From Taxillus chinensis (lineage: Eukaryota; Streptophyta; Magnoliopsida; Santalales; Loranthaceae), in contig CM042090.1 in assembly GCA_023512835.1 (NCBI GenBank), forward strand, positions 11,811,343-11,875,342: 64,000 bases of DNA, in the 5' to 3' direction. Positions 36,116 to 47,957 of the stretch are shown here, in pieces; the first letter of the stretch is position 1, and every line of letters begins with the position of its first letter. The position numbers and the translations under genes are program-made. The notes below the pieces were generated by a model. It was not told the origin of the DNA. It ran no database searches and saw only the letters and a list, made by a program, of their open reading frames with translations.

Positions 36116-39100
36116 ATGAGAGCAATGGCCGCAGACGAAGGAAAGGTGAAAATTGAAAAGTTCGATGGTGCGGACTTTGGATTCTGGAAGATGCAGATCG
36201 AAGATTATCTGTACCAGAAAAAGCTTTATCAACCTCTCTCAAAAACGAAGCCAGAGGGCATGAAGGATGAAGACTGGGCTCTTCTCGACAGACAAGCCCT
36301 CGGAGTTATTCGATTGACGTTGTCTCGCAATGTTGCCTTCAACATAGCAAAGGAAAAGACCACGGCGGGTCTTATGGTGGCTCTTTCCAATATGTATGAG
36401 AAGCCATCGGCCTCCAACAAAGTTCATCTAATGAGGCGATTATTCAATTTGCGAATGACGGAAGGCGCATCGGTAGCTCAACATCTCAATGAACTCAATA
36501 TAGTCACAACGCAATTGAGTTCAGTTGAGATCGAATTTGATGATGAGGTACGAGCATTAATACTTTTGTCTTCCCTACCAGGTTGGAATGCTACCGTCAC
36601 GGCTGTGAGTAGCTCATCGGGAAACAACAAGTTAAAATTCAATGATGTTCGGGATCCTGGTTCTTAGTGAAGAGATCCGACGAAGAGACTCAGGTGAATC
36701 TTCAACCTCTCTGTATTGCATACAGAGTCAAGAGGAAGAAATTCAACCAAAGGAAATGGACGTGCCAAATTCAACTATCGAGGCAGATCAAAAGATGGGA
36801 GGTCCAAATCGAGGAATCCCAACAATTCCCATAGCTCAAAAATATTGACTGTTGGAATTGTGGAAAGATTGGTCACTACAAAAATCAGTGCAAGAGTGCA
36901 CCGAAAGACCAGGAGACAAAGGTACAAGCTAATGTCACTACTATTTCAGGAAACGATGACGCATTAATATGCTCCTTGGAGACCAAGAAGGAGTCTTGGG
37001 TGTTAGACTCCGGAGCATCATTTCATGCTACCTCACAGAAAGAATTTTTCGAGAGGTATGTTCCTGGAAACCTTGGAAAGGTATATCTTGGTGATGATCA
37101 ACCTTGTGATATTACCGGTAAAGGTGTAGTGAAGATTAAGTTAAATGGGTCTGTTTGGAAGCTAAATGATGTTAGACATATTCCCGACCTGAGAAAGAAC
37201 TTAATCTCAGTAGGACAATTGGCTAGCGAAGGCTACAGTACGATCTTCCACGGTGATGATTGGAAGATCTCAAAGGGAGCAATGACAGTTGCTCGTGGCA
37301 AAAAGAGTGGTACTCTTTATATGACAGCAGGCACATGCTGTTCCATCACAGTCGTTGAAGGAAACGATAATCCCAATCTGTGGCACCAAAGACTTGGCCA
37401 CATGAGTGAGAAAGGGATGAAGATCATGCACTCAAAGGGAAAACTTCCAGACTTACAATCAGTTGAGATTGACATGTGCGAAGATTGCATACTTGGAAAG
37501 CAGAAAAGAGTCAGCTTTCAAACAACAAGAAGAACCCCAAAGAAAGAAAAACTGGAGCTTGTTCACTCTGATGTTTGGGGTCCAACAACTACCCCATCCA
37601 TTGGTGGGAAACACTACTTTGTGACTTTCATTGATGATCACTCACGGAAGGTATGGGTTTACTTTCTAAAACATAAGTCTGAAGTGTTTGATGCTTTCAG
37701 GAGATGGAAAGCTATGGTTGAAAATGAGACAAATCTCAAAATCAAAAAGTTTAGATCTGACAATGGTGGAGAATACGAAGACACCAAATTCAAGAAGTTC
37801 TGCTATGAGCATGGGATCAGAATGGAGAGAACCGTACCAGGTACACCTCAACACAACGGTATAGCCGAGCGTATGAATCGGACATTGACCGAAAGAGCTA
37901 GAAGCCTACGTATTAAAGGTGATCCGTAGCAGAGATGTGATTTTCAATGAAAGGGTAATGTATAAAGACAGACATAAAATAGTTGTTAACAACTCAGAGC
38001 AGGATGGGCCAGTATATGTAGAGGTGGACGACGTTCCAGACAATCCTCTTATTGAAAGTCCTCAATTGGAGGAATTAATCAACCGAATAATCGGGAGCAT
38101 CCTGACGGACCAAACCCTTCTTACTCCGGTTCCTATATTACGAAGGTCTTCTCGACCTCATGTGCCTAACAGGAAATATATGAACTATTTGTTGCTAACT
38201 GACGGAGGAGAACCTGAATGTTATGATGAAGTTTGTCAGACTAAAGATGCTAGTAAGTGGGAGCTTGCTATGAAAGACGAGATGAAGTCTTTAATCTCTA
38301 ACCAGACATGGGAACTAGATGAGTTACCCGTGGGGAAGAAGGCACTTCACAACAAATGGGTATATCGGGTAAAAGAAGAACATGATGGTTCTAAGAGATA
38401 TAAGGCCCGATTAGTTGTCAAAGGATTCCAGCAAAAGGAAGGAGTTGACTACACTGACATTTTTTCTCCTGTTGTAAAGCTTAATACTATCAGATCAGTA
38501 TTGAGTATTGTTGCCATTGAAGATCTTCATCTTGAACAATTGGACGTGAAGACTGCATTTCTTCATGGAGACTTGGATGAAGAAATATACATGTACCAAC
38601 CTGAAGGTTTTTCAGAAAAAGGGAAGAAGAACATGGTGTGTAGACTTAAAAAGAGTCTGTATGGTTTGAAACAAGCCCCAAGACAGTGGTACAAAAAGTT
38701 CGATGGATTCATGAACAAGGAAGGATTCCAGAAGTGTAACGCCGACCACTGTTGCTTCTTCAAGAAATATAAGTCTAGCTATATCATTTTATTACTTTAT
38801 GTTGATGATATGTTAATAGCAGGATCAGACATGGATGATATTATATCATTGAAGCAGCAATTGTCAAAAGAGTTTGACATGAAAGACTTGGGTCCAGCAA
38901 AGAAAATTCTTGGAATGCAAATCACGAGAGATAAGCAAAGAGGTTTCTTGCAGTTATCTCAAGTAGATTACATTAACCGTGTTTTGCAGAGATTCAATAT
39001 GGGTGATGCCAAGCCAGTTAGCACACCCTTGGCTAGTCACTTTCGCCTATCCAAGGATCAGTCCCCTCAGACAGAGGAAGAGAAAGATCTAACGGCTAAG

Positions 39101-39704
39101 GTCCCTTATGCTTCAGCTATTGGAAGTTTGATGTACGCAATGGTCTGTACTAGGCCAGACATTGCCCATGCAGTGGGAGTTGTAAGTAGATTTATGTCAA
39201 ATCCAGGAAAAGCTCATTGGGAAGCAGTTAAGTGGATTTTGAGGTATCTACGAGGCACTGAGAAAGGTGTTTGTACTTTGGTAAAGGAGAAGTTAAACTA
39301 CAAGGCTATGTAGATCCGGACTTTGCGGTGAAGTTGATCACCGAAGGAGCACCACCTGGCTACATATTCACTATTGGAACAACGGCCGTCAGTTGGATAT
39401 CCCAAATACAAAAGATTGTTGCCTTATCCACCACGTAGCCGAATATGTAGCGATAGAAGCTGGTAAAGAATTAATATGGCTTCAAGGATTATTAACAGAG
39501 CTGGGATTTATCCAAGAAAAGAGTCTTCTATATAGTGACAGTCAGAGTGCGATACATCTGGCAAAGAATTCTGCATTTCACTCCAGAACAAAACATATTG
39601 ATCTTCGATATCACTTTATTAGGACTCTACTTGAAGATGAGATGTTAACACTGAAGAAAATTCAAGGAAGCAGGAACCCGGAAATATGTTCACAAAAGTG
39701 GTGA
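36116..39704 (+). pseudogene. Copia gag-pol remnant of the Tnt1-type element
   Basis: The domain order is gag, zinc knuckle, protease, integrase, reverse transcriptase, RNase H, as in Copia. Gag is cut by a one-base insertion near 36656 (DVRDPGS then stop). Further shifts lie between gag and the zinc knuckle. Integrase is truncated by the internal deletion at about 37910-37925. Reverse transcriptase is open for 464 codons and includes the YVDD active site. A frameshift near 39300 separates RNase H. The element could not move without proteins supplied by a relative. Confidence 0.9.
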
Positions 39705-39824
39705 CTATTGATAAACCGAAGTTGTGCTCAACTTCGGTTGGTCTACTCGAGTAACAAACTATGAAAGGTTCTTGCATTGATCGAGATGTGAAGACAAATT
39801 AAAATCAGTCTTCAAGTGGGAGAT

Positions 39825-40213
39825 TGTTACCGTATGCTATTTCAGGAAAAGAAAAGGAAATGACGGCTATAATCAAAAATAGATATTGACCTCTCTTTAT
39901 TTGGAAACAAATGGGTGGATGAGATAAAGTTCTATAACCTATAAAAGGGGCAACTCATAAGACATACAAATCATCCCAAAAATTGTATCTCATTGTTGTA
40001 GAGAGAAATTGAGAGATTAAGAGAATTCGGTGTGAGAATTCTTGAATGTGGGTTGTAAGCTTTGTAATTTTTCTTTCCTAGTAAAAGATCTGCAGAGCCC
40101 GGAGACGTAGGCAAAATTAGCCAACTCCGTTATCAATTTTGTGTGTCATTTTCTTTGCATTTCCGATATTTACAAATCTAGCAATATCGGAAATTTTGTG
40201 TAATTTCCTAACT
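39825..40213 (+). repeat. 3' LTR of the Tnt1-type element
   Basis: 389 bp, nearly identical to the 5' LTR. The last base is T where the 5' copy has A. Confidence 0.93.
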
Positions 40214-40265
40214 TGTGATGATGTCGTTTGCATAAATGAAAAGTGTGATAAAGATCTAGGTTATC

Positions 40266-40948
40266 TAGGGCCGTAAATGAATCAAATGTTTATGAACAAG
40301 TTCGTATTTGGCTCAGTAAAAGATTATTTATGTTTCTTCGTTAAGGAATAATAGCGTTCGTAAACAGTTTGCGAACATCATTGCTATATTTGTGAACGTG
40401 TTCGCGAACGTTCACGATCAAGTGTTTACGAACAGTTCGTTAATATTGTTCATGTTCGTAAAAATTATTTGTAAACAAGAGATTAATAAATCAATTAATA
40501 TATATAAAAGTTATTTTATTAAATATAAATATATTTTTATTAATATAATGTAATAAACATATACTTTTATATTATTATTAAATAAAAAAATATATGTTTT
40601 TATTTATTTATTTACTATTATTATTATTATAAAATTTTAATAAACTATATATAGTAATTATTTGAATATATTAAACAAAGATAACACAACCTAATAATTA
40701 ATTAATTATACTTTTTTGGATAAGTTTACAGTATGAATTATTTTCACATACTTTTATGATTTTATAATTATATTTGTAAGTATTCGTGAACAAATTTGTG
40801 AATACATGTTCGTGAACGTTCGTGAACAACAGGATAACATTCGTGAACAGTTCCTGAACATCATAATTTAAGCCTCGTGTTCGATTCGGTTCATTAAGGA
40901 ATAGTAATAAAATACCTTACTATTCGACTCGATTCGTTTGTAGCCCTA
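40266..40948. mobile_element. hAT-type MITE, 683 bp
   Basis: The left end TAGGGCCGTAAATGAATC and the right end, read inward as TAGGGCTACAAACGAATC, form an 18-bp imperfect terminal repeat. The flanking octamers AGGTTATC (40258-40265) and AGCCTATC (40949-40956) are a diverged 8-bp duplication (6 of 8 match). The subterminal parts are rich in GTTCGTGAAC-like words. There is no transposase. It sits inside the antisense Copia fragment. Confidence 0.75.
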
Positions 40949-41264
40949 AGCCTATCCCTTAGTAAATAAGAAAAAGGCGATTTTGGACTAAATAAAGTTG
41001 AGTTTTGGGTTGATTTAACGCTTTAAAATGAAATAAGAATGTCCGCTAAATTTATTTTATAAAATAAAATTGTAATTTACAATTATGTATAAGTGTCTCC
41101 TGGATGCTCAAATAAGAGGGTTTGATGATGTTATATATTATGTTTTAAAAATCATTAACTTTTTTTAAATCGGGGAATTGCTAGAGGGTTTGTGAAACTT
41201 TAAACTTACAATTTTGTGAAATAATGTGTGATGATTAAAATATATAGTATGACTATAAAGATAT

Positions 41265-41497
41265 CAATGCTCAATAAGAAGGTTAAAGAGGACATTTGAG
41301 GTTGGACAAATCCCATCAGGATCGCTTCCCCCCTAGTACCTACACGAGATTTAATATTACAAGTCTCTAATTTAGTGTTTTTTTAATAAACATGATCGGA
41401 CGCCCTTCCACATAAACAAATTATGTCTTTAATAATAATAATAATAATAAGTTAGAAGCCAAGGGAGATTACTTCCTGAAAGTCCTCGAGCAAACTA
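41265..41497 (+). promoter_or_regulatory. Upstream module of methylesterase copy 2
   Basis: The block contains ATCAATGCTCAA, GGTTAAAGAGGACATTTGAGG, GACAAATCCCATCA, AATAAACATGATCGGA and a short (AAT)n run. The same words in the same order recur at 44851-45014, 45108-45262, and, split by a hAT insertion, at 46928-46998 plus 51437-51540. It is thus a promoter-side module duplicated with the genes. Confidence 0.65.
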
Positions 41498-42577
41498 ATG
41501 GATCCTCAGGACGGTAAGACTGACGAGAAAGTAGTACGCCAGCATTTCGTTCTGGTGCACGGCATCGGCCACGGTGCCTGGTGCTGGTACAAGCTCAAAC
41601 CGATGCTCGAGTCCGCCGGTCACCGCGTTACGGCGCTCGACCTGGCTGCCTCTGGCATCGACACGAGGACCGTCCGTGATGTGGGTACCTTGTCCGATTA
41701 CTCAGCCCCACTGATGGAGTTCATGGCGTTGGTTCCTCCCAACGAAAAAGTGGTACTCCTTGGGCACAGCCTGGGGGGCATGAATTTGGCCCTGGCCATG
41801 GACCGCTTCCCCGAAAAAATTGCAGTCGCGGTGTTCCTGGCGGCGGTGCTACCGGACACTCGTCATCGTCCATCTTACGTGAGGGAGGAGGTCCTCGATC
41901 GCCATTCAATAATATTATATATGCTTATATGTATGTATGTATATATACATACAAAAATCATATGCTTATTGATTAAGCATGGATGTACACATTCAGCCAA
42001 CAAATTAAAACGTATAGGGGTGCAAATTTGGTTTCATTTTTACTTTGAATCTTCTAAAAGCTAGCTATTTTTTTTTTTCGTGTGGTTTTTGAAAACATAG
42101 AATCGGAAAGCCATCGAAGAAGGGAACGGGTTCATGGACAGTGAAATTTCCACTACAACGATGTTGCTCGGTCCCAAGTTCTTGCGCTCCAGGCTCTACC
42201 ATCTCTGCAGCGAGGAGGTAATTAATTATTTAATTAATTAATAATGTAGCTCATTTTAAGTTGAAATGGGGACGTTGGTTTTGTGATGTGGCACGTAGGA
42301 CTATACGCTTGCCATGATGTTGATGCGGCCGGGATGGACGTCGTTTAAGGAAGATGTGTCCACGGCCAAGAACTTTTCAGAAGAAGGTTTCGGGTGGGTG
42401 AAGAAGGTATTCATCGTGTGCCTTGAGGACAAGGCGATGACCCAGGAAACTCAGCGGTGGATGATAGAGAACAATGGGGGGAGTGGGAGAGGTGATGGAG
42501 CTACCCAATGCGGATCACATGGCCATGCTATCCACACCCCGCCAACTCTGCAACTCTCTCCTGCAAGTTGCTTCTAA
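41498..42577 (+). pseudogene. Methylesterase-like hydrolase, copy 2, frameshifted
   Basis: The exons correspond to 41498-41890, 42101-42217 and 42299-42577. Exons 1 and 2 are intact, with the GHSLGG nucleophile (Ser91), HGIGHGAWCW and the same splice sites as the other copies. In exon 3 the G run at 42476-42481 has six Gs where copies 1 and 3 have five. The extra base shifts the frame after IENNGG, so the segment carrying the catalytic histidine (NADHMAML in the sisters) is read as unrelated residues and ends at 42577. The predicted 262-aa product keeps Ser and Asp but loses His, so it should be inactive. A sequencing error in the homopolymer would give the same picture and cannot be excluded. 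Confidence 0.85.
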
Positions 42578-43267
42578 GTACCATTAATTACTGCATTTTA
42601 ACTCCCCGCCCGTCCGAGTTCCTGCAGCTTTCTAGCTTGTTTCAACTCTCTTCTCTTACGTTGCCATCACGACTTTGGCAACATTAATGCCATGGGAGAA
42701 ATAAAGCCTTTTTGTTTTAGTATTATATATGTGTGTGTCGTAGGGATTGGATGTGTGGTTTAGGGGCCGGGGTGGGTGTTTTGTTTTGTTGGATGTAGTT
42801 TTGCTTGTTTGGTACGGATTGACGACACAGTTGACAGTTGTGGATTGGGGTTTCTCGGTTTTGAATTACTTCTTCAGAGTCATCTTCCCATTTCTTGGAG
42901 CAGTGTTGGAGTCGGATTCAGACAGCCTTTGTCGTCAGATGAGCTATTCTCGAACTGACTGTCAGATTAAAAGTAGCAAGCTTCGGATACAACATTATCA
43001 GATTTGAAGTTTTTTCTCGGATAGGGGAAAAACGTTGTCAATATAGTCAGTTTTTTTTTTTTTGCCTTCTCGTACGTTTTCAATATATAGTCAGTTTTTT
43101 TAATTAAGATAAAACATATATAACTAATCGGACACAATGAATTCTACATATCGACCCTCCGTGTTCTGTTCTGTCATTTAAAAGTTATGGCGTGAAATAA
43201 AACTGAGTATGTGGGCACAAATGAATTTGAAAGTAAGTTTACCAAACGGTATAGATATATTTCCCTG
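42578..43267. other. 3' flank of methylesterase copy 2
   Basis: The first part aligns with the 3' flank of copy 3 (TTTCTAGCTTGTTTCAACTC). A plus-strand open frame at 42747-43007 has no recognisable homology. No gene was recognised. Confidence 0.45.
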
Positions 43268-43373
43268 CTGGCGTTTTTAGGAAACGCCAGTATAGATAGA
43301 GCTTGTTTCAGCGTTTGTTTCTTTTTGCCGGCGTTTAAAAAACCCCACAAGTATTTTTCATACAAACGCCGGC
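43268..43373. repeat. Two related hairpins (CACTA-like subterminal sequence)
   Basis: The first hairpin is CTGGCGTTT/AAACGCCAG with a 5-nt loop (43268-43290). The second is GCCGGCGTTT/AAACGCCGGC with a 27-nt loop (43327-43373). GGCGTTT/AAACGCC hairpins are common near the ends of plant CACTA elements, but no CACTA terminus was found beside them. Confidence 0.75.
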
Positions 43374-43399
43374 TAAATATTTTTTGTTTGGTTTTTTCC

Positions 43400-44400
43400 C
43401 AATGCGTGCTTAGTAATTATAGGAATGTCTGTGACACTTTTAGGGCTTACAAATTACAAAATTTTCATGTAAGGGTTTCTTTTGTTTAGCATACTAATAT
43501 TATTTCAAGATATTATATAGTTTAATTATATCGTACCTTTCAAAATGTTTTAGTGGTATTTAATGCCTTAAAAGGAATTAAGGATTTTCTAATTCGTGCG
43601 ATTTTTTTTTTATAAAATAAATTTACAATTTACAATTATTTTTAAGTGCTTGCTTTTGAAAAACTACTTTGCTTTATAAGCATAAAATGTAAATTTAAAA
43701 AACACGAATAAAAATGTTTCTCCTATGACGAACTTTTTTTCTAGGAATCATTTTTAAAATTCATAAAATATTAATATTAACCTTGATTAAAATTTAAAGC
43801 AAGAGAAGTGTATGTTTAAATTTTAAAATTTAAGAATATTTTTATCTTTTTTTAAGTTTTCTTAATAATTTTTTAAAAAATTATCAAATATCTATTATTT
43901 ACTTTTAAAATTATCATTTATCAAATAATTTATTTTCAGTACAGTTTTTTAGTACAGCTAAAAGTAATTTCTATTAAAATCACAAAATTTTTAGACAGTA
44001 TTATATTTTAAAAATCATTAACTTTTTTTTATTTGGGAGACAAGTTTTGTGTTTCCGTTAAAAAAACAAACAAACTGCAACATTTTTCACTACCTGTTAA
44101 TATTTTATTGAGACTTTATCACCGGTAATTATTACCTAAACGAACTAGACAAACCTAATGGGATGGCATGCAATAATTGAGGAAGTAAAACACATAGTAG
44201 GAATAATTTTTTAAAAGAACATTTATTATTTGAATTTAAAACTTATAGTATGAATGACTAAACCGTTATTATTTTAATTTAAAACTCATAGTATGAATGA
44301 CTAAACCGTTATTATTTGAATTTTAAGCTTATAGCTTTGTGAAATAATGTATGGTGGTGTATTAAAATATATAGTATGAATGACTGTAAAGATATAAGCG
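43400..44400. other. Duplicated upstream DNA of the methylesterase array
   Basis: It resembles the DNA before copy 1 (compare 43400-43640 with 32375-32600). At about 44222-44345 a ~43-bp unit around TTTAAAACTTATAGTATGAATGA is repeated almost three times. No gene is present. Confidence 0.55.
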
Positions 44401-44850
44401 TGTGTCCAATCCATTAGCGATATAACAGAAGTTATAATAAAATTTTACTTAAAATTTTCTCTAATGATTACATGAAAATTGAAAAATTATAATAAGATTT
44501 TTAAATAAATTTTCAACTTTAACTTTGACGTATCGGTCTTTACCTCAATCATATTCTAAAATTACAAACTTTTCCCTCTCCCACCACGTCGCTCTCAGTC
44601 TATTCCAGCGGCGCCCCTCCCTCTCCCGCCACGCGCCCCGTTCCCTCCCTCCCATCATCGCGGGTGGTTTTTTGCCCACCGATTCAGATTCAAATCATGA
44701 CAATACATTGCAAAAAAAAAAAAAAAAAAAAAAAAAAAATAATATTAATCAAACTAAAGATAGTTTTAATTAATCAATTTAACCGATAAAGATAGAAGAT
44801 ATTCTAATCATTATGCATCCATGGAGCGATATCACTGCTGCTCAATATGA

Positions 44851-45262
44851 GGTTGAGGTTAAAGAGGACATTTGAGGTGGGACAAATTCCATCAAGATCG
44901 CCTGCTCTAGACAAGATTTAATATTATACGTTTTTCTGATTTAGTGTGTTTTTTTTAATAAACATGATTGGACACCCTTTTGTCTCATAGGAACAAATTA
45001 TGTATTAAAATATATAGTATGAGTGACTAGAGTAGAGATATAAGCATGATTATTGGTTTCATCAAAAACATGCATTTTTTATGCATCGATCAAGCAATAA
45101 TGCAATATCAATGCTCAACCAGGAGGTTAAAGAGTTCATTTGAGGTTGGACAAATCCCATCAAGATCACCTCCCCCTAGTACCTACACCAGATTTTGTGT
45201 GCTTTTTAATAAACATGATCGGACACCCTTTTCGTCCCACATGAATAAATTATGTACGTCTT
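44851..45262 (+). repeat. Methylesterase promoter module in two tandem copies
   Basis: Copy A (44851-45014) and copy B (45108-45262) share GGTTAAAGAG, GACAAAT(T/C)CCATCAAGATC, AATAAACATGAT(T/C)GGACACCCTTTT and AATTATGTA in the same order. Both precede the 5' stub gene at 45349, so this locus has two promoter modules for one broken gene. Confidence 0.8.
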
Positions 45263-45348
45263 TAATAATAATAATAATAATAATAATTAAAAAAAAAAGT
45301 TAGAAGCCAAGGGAGATTACTTGCTGGAAGTCCTCGAGCAAACTAATG

Positions 45349-45420
45349 GATCCTCAGGACGGTAAGACTGACGAGAAAGTAGTACGCGAGCCATTTCGTT
45401 CGGTCCTGAAATACAGGCCT
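45349..45420 (+). pseudogene. Methylesterase 5' stub, copy 4
   Basis: It begins ATGGATCCTCAGGACGG, identical to the start of copy 2 and preceded by the same leader (AGAAGCCAAGG...CTCGAGCAAACTA). About 17 codons match (through KVVRE). It then picks up an extra C and runs into unrelated sequence after CATTTCGTTC, with a stop soon after. Exons 2 and 3 and the catalytic Ser are absent. Confidence 0.85.
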
Positions 45421-46065
45421 CGGCAGCAGCTGCTCTAATAGCAGTAATAAATTTATTATATAAGTTTTTTTTTATATTTAAATAAAAAAAATTAAAAAAT
45501 TATTCTCACAACTAATATCTTATATTTAATTTTTGTCATGACAGTGTTTCTCTCATCTCATCTCATCTCATCTCATTATCTTATATATAAAAATTAGTTT
45601 CATAACTAATATCTCATATTTAATTTCTTATAATTATTAAATTATATATAATTTTTTTTCTCATTTCTATTATTTTTTATAATATTTACTTTTTTCATAT
45701 TAAATTATAAAAAAATTATTAAATATAAAAAATTATTTTAGTAATATAAAAAAATTTAAAAAATATACTATGATATATATTTATACATAAAAAATAAAAA
45801 ATAACTTAAATATATAAATTAAAAAAAGATGAAAAACTGCTCTAACCCGTAAAAGGAGGATGCCACAACTCACGATCACGAAGATCTCTGAACTGCTGCA
45901 AAAGAGAGGTCATCAATCGCTCCACGAAACCACAGTTTTGGTAGCACATGTTCATTCTTTGGCCAGGAAAGTGATCGATGGAGTCGGCCCACAGCCCCAC
46001 ACCGGTGGCTGTCTTTGTGGACTAGAATATCGTACTATCAATCAAATAATTAAAAATGTCTATAC
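45401..46065. repeat. Paralogous downstream block A
   Basis: This block and 53690-54245 (block B) share their start (GAGCCATTTCGTTCGGT), an AT-rich middle, and a GC-richer end. The end includes AAGATCTCTGA, CTGCTGCAAAA, GTCATCAATCGCTCCACGAA, CCACAGTTTTGGT and GGTGGCTGTCTTTGTGGACT. They are copies of one segment spread with the gene array. A short plus-strand open frame at the end has no recognised homology. Confidence 0.75.
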
Positions 46066-46927
46066 ATTGAACCTATGAATACCGTAAGTAAGAGTGTGAG
46101 ACGGAATTTATTTATTATTATGTTATGTTTGGCCGATAGTAAGAGGTTTTATTCGTTCGCTTTCTATCCGCTTTTATTGATTTTTATTAAAATAATATTA
46201 TCTTTTAGAGGTTTAATGAAACAATTGATAAGAGTTATTAGGATCCTATCGGAAATGGAATCAACCTATTATCGTCTCATCCACGCTTAGGCGATAGATC
46301 AAATTTTAAAATTATATCTTATTTCATATATGGACTAGGTAAGATATATCGGTTTTTTATATGTCTGCGAATGAGGTTCTATTCCATCCGTCCATATCTT
46401 ATTATCACTTTTTATTGGATATATTTATATGAATAATTTTGACTTAAATCAAATTTATACATCATTTTAACTAAAAAAAAATTATCAAAAATAATTTAAT
46501 TTTATAAAAATAAAAACTATCAAAAATCATAAATAATAGTTAAAAAATAATATTTAAAATATTATAAAATTATAAATAAAAATTATTAAAATTAGACCGG
46601 ATAGAGTACTCCGCTATCTATTACCGTTTTTCATCCCACCTGGGCGGGGTGTCAAGTTTAAAATCACACCCCGCTTTTGCCTAGCGGAGTAACTCATCCC
46701 ACGTAGCAGAGAGCGGATCCACCCTAACCCCAAACAATGAACTTTTACTTTAAATTTATAAAATATTTATCTTTCTTGCTATATATGAAAATTTTCATCA
46801 TTTAAAAGTACTCGTTGGGTTTGGTCAGTTTGAGGATGTTATACCATTTACCTATTTGGTTTTTGGTGACAGCCTAGTTCAAATAAAATTTATTTTATTT
46901 TAATTTTATTTATTCGATGAAACAATA
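46066..46927. other. Intergenic DNA
   Basis: AT-rich, with a GC-richer patch at about 46610-46735 (GGGCGGGGTGTCAAG and ACACCCCGCTTTTGCC lie in inverse orientation). It could be a MITE, but I could not pair its ends. Confidence 0.4.
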
Positions 46928-47957
46928 ATGCAATATCAATGCTCAAGAGACATTTGAGGTTTGGACAAATCCCATCAAGATCACCTACCCCTAGTACTCA
47001 GGGATGGCAATTCTGGCACGCCTCGTCCCGACCCGAGCTCTTTTTTCCCACTCCGCCCCGATGAGATAACGGGACGGTCACGGATATAGGGGTGTAAAAC
47101 GGACCGGTCCGGTCCGGTCCGGTCCATCATGGACCGGGCCTAAACGGGCTGGCCCGTTTAGGCCCGCAATTTATACGGACTAAAATTTTCTTGGTCCGGT
47201 CCGGTCCGTGTATGGACCGGACCGGTCCGCGGACTAGTCCGTTTTTCAATAAACTTAATTTTAAATTTAAAGATAATAAAAACAAGCAATAATTCTTTAA
47301 TTTTCAACTTCCCAATAAGAGAAATATAGAGCAAGCAACAGCCAAAATGTCAACTAAGCTTTAAACAAATTCACTCAAAGTCTCAAATTAATACTAAGTT
47401 TTAAACAAATTGAACAAACAAAACATATGGAGCAGGCGAGAAGCTCGATAGAGGCAAAGAAAGACGAACAGCCAGGTGAGAGAAGCGAGCGCAAAGGCGA
47501 AGGGACCAAAATGTCAACTAAGTTTTAAACAAATTCACTCAAAGTCTCAAATTAATTCTAAGTTTTAAACAAATTAAAAAAATAAAACATATGAAGCAAG
47601 CGAAGAAGCTCGGCAGAGGCAGAAGGCAAAGAAAGAGGTCAAGAGAGGCGAAGCGACGCAGACGCAAAGACGCAAAGAAGTCAAGCAGAGGCAACAGTCG
47701 GGCAGCAAAGCCAAGACCTGGCGATGAATGAGCAAAATTGCAAAAAAAGTAGCTTGCAGCTACAACCCCTATACAATAAATAAAATTTTAGAAACATAGA
47801 ATTTGATAATGCCAATGTAAAATTCTAGAAAGATTGCACATAACACAAATTTCAGAACCAAAGAATTTCCAGCATTATTGTATATAATACAAAATTCCAA
47901 AAACATAATTTAAGATTGTACAAAACAAGCAAAGCAAGCAACAAATACATACCTATA

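Larger units (their letters stand above)
35689..40213 (+). mobile_element. Tnt1-type Copia LTR retrotransposon, internally deleted
   Basis: Two 389-bp LTRs (35689-36077 and 39825-40213) start TGTTACCGTATG and differ at only a handful of positions. GTGAT flanks the element (35684-35688 and 40215-40219). A primer-binding site complementary to initiator tRNA-Met (TGGTATCAGAGC) follows the 5' LTR, and the polypurine tract AAGTGGGAGA precedes the 3' LTR. Gag begins at 36116 (183 codons, ended by a frameshift). A zinc knuckle CWNCGKIGHYKNQC is near 36849. Protease (WVLDSGASFHAT) and integrase run from 36976 to 37929. Reverse transcriptase (YVDDMLIAG) is at 37919-39313, with RNase H in a shifted frame at 39393-39704. 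A deletion joins the integrase motif RARSLRI directly to the sequence VIRSRDVIFNERV, losing the rest of integrase. It is a young but defective copy. Confidence 0.93.
34834..41000 (-). mobile_element. Old antisense Copia fragment, split by later insertions
   Basis: On the minus strand, RNase H sequence (ISHSSAEAEYHVMASTAVELIWLQQLL) lies at 34834-35115 and reverse transcriptase sequence (FKLKDPGSLKYFLGLE) at 35430-35639. The catalytic block, seen as IYANDIIIT in place of YVDDIIIT, is on the far side of the inserted Tnt1-type element, at about 40215-40260. A further piece (FFLFTKG) continues past the hAT MITE near 40960-41000. The fragment therefore predates both insertions. It is full of stops and frame changes and lacks LTRs. 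Confidence 0.8.

Noticed and set aside
45860..46078. 72-codon frame in block A as a gene
   Set aside because: The counterpart in block B is broken by indels, and no homology was recognised.
46121..46735. Possible MITE with TGTTTGG/CCAAACA ends
   Set aside because: The end match is only seven bases and no target duplication was found.
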